A DNA stretch of 41,840 nt, from assembly GCA_001970955.1 (NCBI GenBank), contig MPUH01000647.1, forward strand, positions 1 through 41,840. Direction: 5' to 3'. Source of the stretch: Stentor coeruleus. Its lineage: Eukaryota > Ciliophora > Heterotrichea > Heterotrichida > Stentoridae. Positions 8,556 through 19,100 of the stretch are shown here, in pieces. Within the stretch, counting starts at the first letter, position 1; every line of letters begins with the position of its first letter. The notes under the pieces are model-generated. The model was not told the DNA's origin, made no database searches, and saw only the letters and a list, made by a program, of their open reading frames with translations. A program made the position numbers and the translations under genes.

Positions 8556-9062
8556 TATATTTTATGATTAGGATAGTTTTATGTTTAATTTAATATGGGT
8601 CGTTTTCTAGAGGAAGGAAAATAATATAATGCATGCGATTTTATAATTTAGAATTTGTTTGAGAGGATTTATGTGTTTTGAAATATTCTTATAAAAATGT
8701 TTAATGTTTGCTTATATGACTAATATGGTAATGCTATTTAGTTTGTTTCATAAAGATTGTGTTGGAGACTAAGGTGTAGTAAGTAATCTCATTCTAATTA
8801 AGTGCTAAACCTTCTATCTTAAAAAAATATTCTATTATATTATACATTTCTATACTTATTTATTTCTCTAGTAAAACACTAAATATCCCCTTTCTGAAAA
8901 GTGAGGTTTTTTCTTATATTTCTTAATAAAAATCTCCTATTACCTATTTATCCCTTCTCTCAGCTATTATATATCCTCTATCTTCAATAATTCTTAAATA
9001 TATTATCTAATATTATCCTATCATTAAGCCTATTAAAGTTCCTTTTCCATAAACAATTATAC
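8382..9062. other. Spacer between PLAC8 copy B and broken stalk-like gene
   Basis: Paralogous to 3131-3713. It contains a repeated copy of the PLAC8 gene tail (see 8439-8555) and otherwise no gene. Confidence 0.5.
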
Positions 9063-9950
9063 ATGAAAATTTTTGAACAAGAAAACACTGTGAATATGCT
9101 TCAAACTTTATCCCAAGACATCCTTCTTATGATCTTTATTCAGCTTTCTAATAACCAGAACACTTTAAACCTAAAACTTTCTAAGATCAAAAGATCCTTA
9201 GAAAAATATAAAAATTTACTTCATAAAGCTAACAATGGCATATCATCAATTAATAAAGCAGTCTAAGACTCTTTAGACAGTTTAAAAACTGCAAACTGGA
9301 ATTTGACTGAAGATATTTCGAAGACTTAAAAAATATTCCACAAATTGACTTTGAAAAATTCCTCATGACACTTAATATAAGTAAAGATCACTATACTAAT
9401 TTTAGTCTAATGAAAAATCGTATGAATACTTTTCAACCTTTGGATTTAAAAGAGTCTGAACTTGATGATATACTTTTGGTTTATATTAGTAAAGATACAT
9501 TTAAAAGAAATAAAATATCAGAAATTGTTGTAGATTGGATGAGTCATGCATTAGAATATCGTTTACTAAAGGACAAACTTGTAGATAATAAACGCTTTCT
9601 ACCTTATCTTAATGAAAAAATCCAAAATAAACTCGGCAAAATGTCAAAAATAAGTCAGAAAAAAAAAATGATAAAAAGGAATATTCAAGATATTAATAAA
9701 TATTTAGACTTTGATAAAAATACAACAATGATATTAACAGAGGCAAGTAGGATGATAAGAAAAGTTTCAAGTTTATCTGAAAAGGGCCTTAAAAGCAAAG
9801 CTCTACTAAAAAATGATAATCTTAACAACTTGCGTATAAGCATGTATCAGATTTATAACGATGATTTCAATGCAAGAATATTTACTTAAGTTCCAATTTT
9901 ATATGAAAATGAGTTAAAATGCTGCAGACTTAAGCATTTCTACTTCTAAT
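9063..9950 (+). pseudogene. Broken copy B of the stalk-like coiled-coil gene
   Basis: Aligns along its length with the intact gene at 3714-4616. Damage: TAA at 9264-9266 where copy A has CAA; one base lost near 9316 (gaagatatttcg for gaagacaatttcg), shifting the frame; TAA at 9887-9889 where copy A has GAA; and an internal shortening in the stretch equal to copy A's DQILDYT. Homology continues past that stop to CCRLKHFYF and a final TAA near 9950. Its 15-nt intron equivalent (9129-9143) is a plain coding segment. A truncated protein of 67 residues from 9063 or 174 from 9365 could still be made, but gene death is simpler. Confidence 0.75.
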
Positions 9951-9985
9951 AAACTATTTAATCAATTTTAGAATAAGGTTCATAA

Positions 9986-10831
9986 ATGTCGCTTGTATAT
10001 GTGACAGGCATGCTGTTTATAGTTTTTGGAGCTGGTTTACAGCAGTTTGCTATATATCGTAGAACACTTTCTAGTAGAACTCGTAAATGTAATGATTCTA
10101 AGGCTACACTTTTATTATACTTTAGTACAGGAATCAGTTGTGAAATTTTTGGGATTTTTTTGGTAGACTTTTATACTTATTTGTTAGCAGGTAGATTATA
10201 GACAGGTTGTTTGCATTTGTTGTTTTTCACTTACTTTTTTTATGCTATTCCTCCAACTAGGGTTTATAAAGTTGTTGTTGGGCTTTTTTTGCTTTCTTTT
10301 GGGTATGAACTATACAGGATGAGTTTTTTTGTTAGTACTTCACAAGCTAATATTAGTAGTTTTAGACCAACTAGTGGGTATATGTTTGTAGGTGTAGTTC
10401 TCAGTATCATAAGTTGCTTTCTTTCACGTTTTGTTCAGCATAAAATGGCTAAGATTATCATGTGCTCAGGTTTTGGTTCAATAATAAGCGTGTGTCTTAA
10501 AGAAATATCTATCATGGTTAATGGAACTTTAGATGGTATTTACCCAAGTGTAGTTGATATTATCACAATATTAGGGATAATTATAATAGCATCATGTATT
10601 CAGTGCACAATTATAAAACTTTTATTGGAAAAATATAAACAACATGTAGTCTATGCAGGATATTTTCTATTGAATATCTTGGCTAGTTTTATATTTTCTC
10701 AAATCCTCTTTGAAGAAGTTTATAAGGAATTTAAAATTTGTTTTATTAGCATTTTAATAGCTGTAATTGGCGCTTTAATGCTAGGAAATGATGATTTTAT
10801 CGATACAAATAAACTTTTGCAAGAAGTTTGA
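9986..10831 (+). CDS. NIPA/DMT-like multi-span membrane protein
   Basis: Two exons (9986-10190 and 10206-10831) joined by removal of a 15-nt intron give 276 residues; unspliced, a TAG interrupts the frame. About nine hydrophobic spans fill the chain. The arrangement of paired short spans, and the end (VVYAGYFLLNILASFIFSQI, FEE, then ISILIAVIGALMLGN), recall NIPA-type magnesium transporters of the drug/metabolite transporter superfamily. The resemblance is of pattern, not of a decisive motif, so substrate is open. A stub of the paralogue remains in block A. The gene ends in TGA, convergent with the minus-strand gene at 10884 only about 50 bp away. Confidence 0.65.
10191..10205 (+). other. 15-nt intron (gtagattatagacag)
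   Basis: Has GT/AG ends, A at position 10 and an in-frame TAG; removal keeps phase (gca g|gt tgt) and joins two hydrophobic coding segments. It is the clearest case of the window's intron type. Confidence 0.85.
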
Positions 10832-10883
10832 TTTTATAAGCCAATAAATTAGATTAAGATATCTTTATGAAAAATTCAAAATA

Positions 10884-11872
10884 CTAATAATAATTTCTAA
10901 CGTAAGAGATGCTACTTTCTCTAGTACTATAGCGTGGGGTGATTTTAACACTGTCTGTTTTACTTTTTATTGGACTATGAGTCGCTTTTTTCAACTCAAT
11001 TGTCCTATTAAAACTATTTCCTGGAACTTTAACCCAGGCAGGTGCCATGATATACACTAAAAACCTTGTATTTTTAACTCCCCAACTACTAGGAACTCTT
11101 TTTAAACAAAACTTTCCCATCTCTTGGTTTTTATTTATAAGTAAATTCATATAGTGATGCATAGCTTCCGAGTTTTCAACCGTATTCATATAAAACCTCA
11201 ATTCAATACAACTTGTATTATTAAGCCCAATATCAAAATCAGTCATTTCCCAATCAGAAGATATCTTTCTTTTCAAAGATGTTATAATCTCTTGAGCTGT
11301 AGACTTACTTTGATAAGTTTCTAAGCTTTTTCCTACTCTAAAATCCCCATGTTTAATTTTCATATCTTTTATCCATTTCAGTCTTGAAGCATGATCACGT
11401 GCTGAATTAAATGAAGTATTTATACTAACAAATGAACTTGGGGTCAATTCTCTTTCTCTTTTTTTATTAGGNTATTTATACTAACAAATGAACTTGGGGT
11501 CAATTCTCTTTCTCTTTTTTTATTAGGAGTTCCACTACATACAAAATCTCTTGCGCTAATAGTTTTTCTTTTTCTAACATTATCTTCTCTTATTCTTTTT
11601 ATTGAATCTCTTTTTAGATTGTAACTATCTGGCATCCATTCATAATGACGAGGGGTTTGCTTAACTGATACTGAACGTGGCTTTGTTAGAAGATTTTTTT
11701 TGCTATGATCACGAATGGCTGCTGTAACTCCGAATGGGGTGATTTTTTTTGGTAACCGTGCTAAAAAGGTGTAATTTCCTGCTCGGAAACTTTGCTTGAT
11801 GATGTCTTGGTCTCTGTTTGTATAACTGTAAAGCTGGGTAGACTTTGTAGGTTGAGCATATCTTGGTTTCAT
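10884..11872 (-). CDS. Unknown basic protein (split by assembly overlap)
   Basis: Two minus-strand frames, 11872-11444 and 11447-10884, are one gene. The N at 11472 separates identical 55-bp segments (11417-11471 and 11473-11527); dropping one copy and the N leaves 933 nt, an exact multiple of three, coding 310 residues. The first half is basic and low in structure (repeated Lys/Arg, KKITPFGVTAAIRDHSKK). The middle (about 165-240) looks folded, with ELRFYMNTVENSEAMHHYMN and FCLKRVPSSWGVKN. The tail is Ser/Thr/Lys-rich. I recognise no family. Its counterpart is absent from block A. Confidence 0.7.
11472..11472. other. Assembly join (N) with 55-bp duplicated flanks
   Basis: Identical 55-bp copies lie at 11417-11471 and 11473-11527. 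They are best read as unmerged overlapping contig ends, because collapsing them repairs the reading frame. Confidence 0.85.
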
Positions 11873-12354
11873 AATGTATTAAAGGGTAATGTAGAAAAGC
11901 TAAGAATTTTGATGATGAAATTTGAGAATTATGGGCGAATTTAGATTGCTTTGAAGATATGTGAAATAATTGTATGAATTTAAAAGTTAGATTTTATTGG
12001 ACATGAAATTTATGTAATAGTTAATGTAGGAGGAAGATTGTGTATATGAAATGATAAGATTTTGCTGGTTATAATGTTTTAAGTATAGGATTTTTTATAA
12101 TATTAATTATATAGCAGTATGTAATATTGAACTATATAAATTTTTATTTAGACTTATTATTATTTTATATATACACATGCCCTAGATTCAACTTAATCAT
12201 TATTATCATTTTCGAAGCATACCTAAACGATTTTATTATAAACAAAAATTATCATTACATAAACTTCATTCATATTTCTATTTATAACTAACCTACTCTT
12301 AACATCCACATCTCATTCATAAAATCTTTTTATTACATCAAAAATCCTCTAAAA
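11873..12354. promoter_or_regulatory. Divergent promoter region before CDPK
   Basis: Lies between two genes transcribed outward and so should hold both promoters. Near 12030-12066 it contains a patch matching 4790-4826, the far edge of the block A/B homology. No specific control element can be named. Confidence 0.45.
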
Positions 12355-13752
12355 ATGGGATCATGTATAAGCGGTAAGTCTAACAAAAGAGACTCCAGCC
12401 AAACTCTTCCTTTAAAACCTCAGAAATACCTAAAATTCCTCGATAACAGTGGGATATTAACCAATTCATATTCAATGATAAAGAAAATCGGTGAAGGTGC
12501 AACATGTCAAGTAAAGCTAGCAACATGCAAGAACACAAAAATTCAAAGAGCCGTGAAATCAATCTCAATATCAAATGAAAAACTGCGAATAAAAGCTGAA
12601 CGGGAAATTGAAATCCTGAAAAAAATCGACCACCCATGTTTAGTTCGTTCAATTGAAAGTTTCAAAGACCCAAACAATATTCACATAGTTTCTGAGTTTT
12701 ATACAGGGTTAAGTTTATATGATATGCTTAAAGAAGGTTCAGGTTTAAATGAAAAAGAAGCTTTAAAGTATATGTTCTATATAATCTCAGGTCTAAATTA
12801 TTTACATAAACTAGGGATTATGCATAGAGACTTAAAGCCTGAGAATATGATTTTTGAGTCTGTAGATTCTGAGTCTTTATTGAAAATTATCGATTTTGGA
12901 TCAGCTCAATACTTAAAAAAGAAGGTATATAAAAAGAAATGTGGGACAATATTGTATATGAGTCCTCAGGTTTTAGAAGGCAAATATACAGAAAAATGTG
13001 ATATTTGGAGTATAGGGATTATTTTTTATATAATGATTTCTGGAACTCATCCTTTTTATAGTGATACAGAACAAGACCTTTTAGATAAAATAAGACATTT
13101 ACCTATACAATTTAAATCCCAAAAATGGGCTAATGTGTCTTCTGAGACTAAACATCTTATATCATCAATGCTAGCAAAAAAAGAAAATGAAAGGCTTAGT
13201 TTGGAAAATGTGAGAAAAGCATTGAATTATTCTTTAAATATCAGAGACTCAGAAGTTATAAACGCATATTCAACAACTATTGCGTTTAATACAAGATCAG
13301 AATTGCATAGAAGTATTGTAAATGTTGGATTGATTAAGATTGTTGGTAGTGAAAATGTTGGGAAAATGTTTTTACATTTAGATGCTGATGGAGATGGGGT
13401 TGTTAAAGTACAGGATTTTTTAGGAAGTGATCCTGCGAAATTAAAAGAAAGTTCGAAAAGTTTTAGAGAGTTTGAAGGAGATCATTTGACTTTTACTGAG
13501 TTTTTGATATCTTTTAATGATTGGAGTGAGATTTTTGGTGGAAATATGCTAAAGAGTATTTTTGATGTGATTGATGAGGATAATGATGGGATGATTGCAT
13601 ATGGTGATTTAGAAAAATACTCAACAAGGATACATTTGCTTAAAAATGAAATGTTTAAAGGAGAAAAACAGAATGGGTCAGTTATTAAGTATGAAGAGTT
13701 TGAATCTGCATTTCATGGCTTTCAAGGGAATTTGATTATTGGATTATCATAA
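12355..13752 (+). CDS. Calcium-dependent protein kinase
   Basis: An intact frame of 465 residues: a Ser/Thr kinase followed by calmodulin-like EF-hands. The start MGSCISGKS fits N-myristoylation at Gly2 and palmitoylation at Cys4, suggesting membrane attachment. Kinase landmarks: the glycine loop IGEGATCQVKLA (about 44), the lysine in AVKSI (about 67), HRDLKPENM (about 157), and DFGSAQ (about 179). Two EF loops look able to bind calcium, DADGDGVVKVQDF (about 342) and DEDNDGMIAYGDL (about 406); the second and fourth hands are degenerate. Oddity: the usual APE motif reads SPQ, replacing a Glu that normally pairs with a conserved Arg. The segment between kinase and EF-hands also lacks the usual HPW end. 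Expected to turn calcium signals into phosphorylation at a membrane. Confidence 0.92.
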   Translation: MGSCISGKSNKRDSSQTLPLKPQKYLKFLDNSGILTNSYSMIKKIGEGATCQVKLATCKNTKIQRAVKSISISNEKLRIKAEREIEILKKIDHPCLVRSIESFKDPNNIHIVSEFYTGLSLYDMLKEGSGLNEKEALKYMFYIISGLNYLHKLGIMHRDLKPENMIFESVDSESLLKIIDFGSAQYLKKKVYKKKCGTILYMSPQVLEGKYTEKCDIWSIGIIFYIMISGTHPFYSDTEQDLLDKIRHLPIQFKSQKWANVSSETKHLISSMLAKKENERLSLENVRKALNYSLNIRDSEVINAYSTTIAFNTRSELHRSIVNVGLIKIVGSENVGKMFLHLDADGDGVVKVQDFLGSDPAKLKESSKSFREFEGDHLTFTEFLISFNDWSEIFGGNMLKSIFDVIDEDNDGMIAYGDLEKYSTRIHLLKNEMFKGEKQNGSVIKYEEFESAFHGFQGNLIIGLS

Positions 13753-14004
13753 TTTCTGGTTAATATTATGATTTAAATTGTTATTCTTAGGATTTTATCT
13801 TTTGGAGGTAGTTTTAGATTTGAGTTATGTTTAAAAATAATAATTTATTGTTTTTATGATAAGCTTTATATTATATTGTATTTTTTTAATTTGAATATAC
13901 TTGTTTGTATATGTTTTTAAGATAATAATTTGTAGTTTAGTCTATAATTTATATCAAAAGAGGTATTTTCCTATAATTTTATTGAATTTCAAGATTTCAT
14001 ATAA

Positions 14005-15093
14005 ATGCATACAAAAAAAACCATAACTTTGGAAAATCTTGTTGATCAAACTGGGGAAATTTCTAAAATCCTTTCAAACCCAAACCATTTCATTGACAAA
14101 CAAAACCTTTATGATTACATGAACTATCTTTCATTTTTCTTAAAGCTTATGAACTATGAATTTGATATAGAAATTAACTTTAGTCAAGAAGTTTGTATTA
14201 TGTGCTTTAAAGTGTTTAAAAAACAAGACATTCGTAATTTCATATATCTAACTTGTAACAAACATGTTCTATGTTCTAAGGATTGTGCTATTGAATTTAT
14301 TAATATCTGCACAGAAAACGATATATCAAATTGGAAATACGCCCAATGCTTTAAATGCTTTACTCCTCTAAATAAGAAATTCTTTGAAAGCATCTATGGT
14401 CCTGCATTTAGTGAAATGCTTAAAAAAGCAGAAGAAGATAAAGAACCTAAATTTACATGCGACATTTGCATCACAGAATATAAAATCAAAGAATGTATAA
14501 CCCTACCATGTGACCATAGGTTTTGTAAAACTTGTATTAAAACTTATCTTGAGACTAACATAAATGAAGCTAAAATTTTAGATGAGGATTTGGTTTGCCC
14601 ACAAGGAGATAAAACACCTGTTGATATAAATATAATAAAATATACAATTGAACCTGAGATATTTCAGAAATACGAAAGATTTGCTATAGAAAGATGGACT
14701 CCACAGCTTGAAAATGGGGAAATAGACTTTCATTGTAAAGGAACAGATTGTAATTTTAGAATAATCCTTGAAGATAATCTTGATGATTATGAATGTCCTA
14801 AGTGTAAACATAAATGCTGTCCTAAATGTAATGAAGAACCTCATAAAGGAAATACATGTGAAGCTTTTAAAAAGTGGAAAGAAGAAAACGAGCAGGCTGA
14901 TGAAAAATTTAACACTTTGGTTAAGAATTCACAATGGGTAGCTTGCCCTTGGTGTAAACAAATTATAGAAAGAATTACAGGATGTCAGTATATGGCTTGT
15001 ACATCTATGGTTTGTAGAGGGAAAAAATTCTTTTGTTTTGATTGCAAACAAGGACTTGAATATGATCATGCGCCACATCGATGTATTAGATAA
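14005..15093 (+). CDS. RBR-type E3 ubiquitin ligase with an extra N-terminal RING
   Basis: A frame of 362 residues. RING1 runs from CDICITEYK (152) through CDHRFCKTC (169-177). The IBR spans about 244-285 (CKGTDC, CPKCKHKCCPKC). RING2 starts at CPWC (314) and carries the TGC of TGCQYMAC, so Cys327 is the likely catalytic cysteine by analogy with HHARI and parkin. An earlier cysteine/histidine set (C64-C67, C84-H87-C90-C94, C115-C118) follows RING spacing closely and would make the order RING, RING, IBR, RING. RBR enzymes take ubiquitin onto the RING2 cysteine before passing it to a substrate. The C-terminus is short after RING2, ending soon after HAPHRC. The substrate is unknown. Confidence 0.92.
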   Translation: MHTKKTITLENLVDQTGEISKILSNPNHFIDKQNLYDYMNYLSFFLKLMNYEFDIEINFSQEVCIMCFKVFKKQDIRNFIYLTCNKHVLCSKDCAIEFINICTENDISNWKYAQCFKCFTPLNKKFFESIYGPAFSEMLKKAEEDKEPKFTCDICITEYKIKECITLPCDHRFCKTCIKTYLETNINEAKILDEDLVCPQGDKTPVDINIIKYTIEPEIFQKYERFAIERWTPQLENGEIDFHCKGTDCNFRIILEDNLDDYECPKCKHKCCPKCNEEPHKGNTCEAFKKWKEENEQADEKFNTLVKNSQWVACPWCKQIIERITGCQYMACTSMVCRGKKFFCFDCKQGLEYDHAPHRCIR

Positions 15094-16139
15094 TAAATAT
15101 TTTTTTAGTTTGATTATATGTATTTTTGATTATTATAAAGAATTTTTGGATAGATATTTTTGGATTGGTAGTTTTTTTGTTTAGATATTATGTGAATTTA
15201 TTGATAAGTATTTACATTTTTATATAGAATGGAATCAAAGAAGTAATTTTATTAGGGTATTGAGATTAAAGAAAGGTAAAGATAGAAAAAGAATTTGGAT
15301 TTTATTGATTGATCGTTATAGGATATGGGCTAAGGGCAATTGTTTTAGAGCTTTGAAGTTTTGTGTAATTTATGCTTTTTAGATTCTGGTGTTATTTAAA
15401 AAGAACCTTGTTTTGTAGGTTTTAAATGAATAAAATCTTATGTTCTTGCATTTAGAAAAAGGTTTTATGGTATATAACAACTATCTGCTAGTGAAAAAAT
15501 TGTTAATTTTTTGTTGAAAATCATGTTATATTTTAGGCTGAAAAGTCTGATATGAATTTCTTAATGGTTTTATTATATCGAAAATACTTTATAACTTTCA
15601 TTTCTATCGATTTTCAATGAACTGATAATTATACCAAAATTCCAAATTATTGTTAAAAGAAATTGAAATGCTATTTTATAGTTATGAAAGCATTGAATTA
15701 AGCTATTTATCTTTAATAGCATTAATAAAAGACTCTATATCAGATAAACCATTTGTAAACTATCTCATTCTAAAAGTTCAATAATTGTTTATTATTTATA
15801 TAAAAGTTTTATTATCTTTTGAACTAAGCCTATTCCAGAATTCTAAAATATTAAATAAATTATCATACTAAAAACCACTTATTTTAATGGGGCAAAAAAA
15901 GGTATTTTACTATACAACACATTATCATAATTATAAATTCTCAATATTCCTCACATCATACCATCAAATCCTCTTTTAAAAATTCCAAAACTAGCCTAAA
16001 AATTTTCTTCAATATATTTATCTTAAAATTTCTGCAAAATTATTTCAACCAAAAATTTTTCTATCATTACGAAATTCTCTTTATACTTATTTTACCTAAG
16101 TTTGCCTACTATTTACAACGAATATTGATCATATTATAA
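15094..16139. other. Intergenic region of about 1 kb
   Basis: AT-rich and full of stops in every frame. The part from 15230 to 15540 reads as an acceptable peptide only if TAA/TAG are ignored, which is not evidence of a gene. It must hold the 3' end of the RBR gene and the promoter of the large PAS gene. No RNA gene is visible. Confidence 0.5.
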
Positions 16140-19100
16140 ATGAGAGGTCACATAGATGAGGCTGAATATCTCAAACTTAACGAGGCAGATCAAGAAGCAG
16201 GAGAAAGTGATACCGAAAGCAAAGAGCAAATAATGAAGTATCTAAAAAACCATCTATTTATGCTCTTTTTCCGGTTGAATACAACAAAAATCCCGATGGC
16301 AATACATTATTATATGCTCATGATAGGAATTGAAGCATTCCAATTACTAAGTCTTGCTCTAGTAGATGGAAGTTATTCAAAACTTGGACCTTATGGAACA
16401 GATTCTGCTTGGAATTTAACTCAAACTCAATGGTTTATCGACGTCTGCTGGGTGTTCAGATTCGATCGATATTTTCGAACAAGCGAAACAAGTTTCTTAG
16501 CTTTTTTGGGGATAATCGGCTTTTTAATAGTATCAATACTAGTTATAGGTGTGATTTTAGCTTTTTTCAAAAACATAAGTCAATCTATTTCAAATTTCAT
16601 GATCAAAATGATGAAAGTTTTAATAACGCTTGTGACAAATCTTTTAGTAATCCCTTTCTTAGACACTTTAGCTTTTTCTATGAGTTGCGCTTTAAAAACT
16701 AAAGATGAATGCTTAGGATTATCAGAAGGGTATCAATACATGATTATTTTTGTTATTATCACAATTGTTTATATAGGAATTGTTGGTATTTCTGCTATGC
16801 TTTATTATGAACTATGTGCTATGTGTGGAGGACCAATGGCTAAACCTCATTCCAGGTTTAAATTATTGAGGATAGCCGGGTATATTGTGATAATTTTTAG
16901 CAATTACTTTATTGATATTACTGGGAAAATCATTTTATTTCTAGTTATCAGTTTAGTAGTTGGATTAATATTATCTTATGTATATGCACAGTATATCCCT
17001 TATTACAATGCAACTATGTGTAAAATCCGCCTTGCAGGGATTGTTTGTTTTACTTCAGCAATTTTTTGTATGTTAATTGGAGAGTTTTTTAAAAGCACTG
17101 ACCAATCGAATTCTTCAGTGACGATGCTTTTTTACTTTTTAACCCCATGTCTTGTTCAGATTTCCCATTTAGCAGTGATTAAAAGGTCTAAATCGCTACT
17201 TGAAAAAAAAATACAACAACTGACAAACCCATATCAAGTTGAAATCAAAGCTAGAATGCTGGTTTTAAGACTTGAAGAAGCTAAGAATAAAAACCTTAAA
17301 TCTATGTATGGAGAAAATAATGAAGAAGATAATCAGGAATTCCGAACACTGCAGACTGAAACTTTGACTGAACTTGAAAATTTGTTTAGTGAGTCGTTTA
17401 AAAAATTCCCAAATGCTGAACTTTTGTATTTATGGTCAGGACTTATACAATTACATATATTTGAAAACTATATACTTTCTATGGTTCAATGCTTTAAAGG
17501 TATTGTTATAGCTAATAAACTCGACTCACAATACGCGTTGTTTCATTTTAGGAAAACTTCTGAAAGTTTTTATATGTCAAACATGAAAGATGATGCTTAT
17601 GACTATGAAATGTTTGAAAAAGCTTTCCAAAACGCTCAGAAAAACGACGAAACAGTTACACGGTCGCAGTTTTATTTTTGGGCTGAACTAGAGTCTAAGA
17701 CCCCGAAAATCCAAAAACTCAACAAACTTGCAGGAGAAACTTCGAAAATGATTGGAGTGACCCGAGGAAACTATCAGAAACTCCTTAAATTAAACTCAAA
17801 AAACACTCAAGCTTTACGTATGTATGGTTGGTTTCTAAGTAGTTTGAATAACTATTCAGATCTTGGACAAAGGTATCTAAATAAAGCTGAAATGCAAGAA
17901 GAAGCACAACATAAAAATGTTAACGCCAATATAATCAATAGTCTCACACAACCTTTATCTTTTTTCGATTCCGACAATGCTATAATCCGAATCTCAGGAG
18001 ATTTTGAAACTATCGGGGAAATACAAAAAGCTAATGCTTCAGCATGTCAACTTTTTGGATACTTATCAGCTGAACTTGTTGGTAGAAATATTTCTCTTAT
18101 AATCCCTTCACCTTTTAGTGAAATGCATGATGAATATATAAAAAGGTTTCATGAATTAGGTAAATATTCAATCATAGACAATCAACAATTAGTTGTGTAT
18201 TTTACTAATAAAAACAATAACATTTTTGAAGCTAGACTCCTTGTCAAAGTTGTTCCTAATGGAGAACAGCCTCCATATTTATCAGCTATAATTAAACCAA
18301 CAAATCCGAAATATGAAATAATTTTAATAAACCCTGAGATGATTATAACAGGATATAGTATACAATGTACTGATTTTTTTGATATTGGTAGTTCAAAAAA
18401 CACTGAACAGAAAATCATGAGTATTATAAATGCTTTTGATGAAAATAAAGATAAAATGTTTACTGAAAATGGGTATATTTACAATTGTGATCATGATAGG
18501 TATTTATGTAAACTCAAGTTAAAATTATGTGAATTAAAACTTGGGGAACATTTTTGTTATGTAGTAAAAATCGAAGTTTTAGAGAAAAAAGATAGGAATG
18601 AAGCTAAAGGGGTACAAAGAATAGATAATAATGAGAATAAACCTGTAAGTTCGATATTAGCAGTAGAGAAAACTCAACAAAATGATGGGTCATTAGTAAC
18701 ATTAGGAGATAAGAAAAAAGATGAAGAAAGTAGTGATGATCAAAGTGAAGAAATATCAGGAGCAGGTAAAGAGAGTAAAAGTGAAAATAGTGAAGAAAGT
18801 GAAGAGTCTGAAGAAAGTGAAGAATCTGAAGAAAGTGAAGATTCTGATGAAAGTGAAGAATCTGAAGAAGATAGTGGGGATAGTAATGGGAATTTAAAAG
18901 AACATGAAGAGACTAAAGTGAATATGGAAGGTACTAAGATTATGGACAAAGCTGGTATTTCAGCTGAAAATTTGAAGAAAAATAAAGAGTTGAATTCAAG
19001 TAGTACAGCAAGTGCAGATGATTTAAACAAAGAGAAAAAACCTAAAGACGAAGTAAAAAAAGTACAAATTGAAGAGTTTGAAGCTATTAAAGGTTCAGAA

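Noticed and set aside
6270..13752. Idea that the decayed CDPK and the intact CDPK are the matching ends of blocks A and B
   Set aside because: The relic resembles canonical CDPKs (HPW-type end, conventional junction) more than it resembles the gene at 12355, so they are not recent duplicates; only a weak upstream match remains.
15230..15540. Possible gene between the RBR and PAS genes
   Set aside because: Stops of all three kinds occur at the rate expected for AT-rich non-coding DNA and no motif is recognisable.
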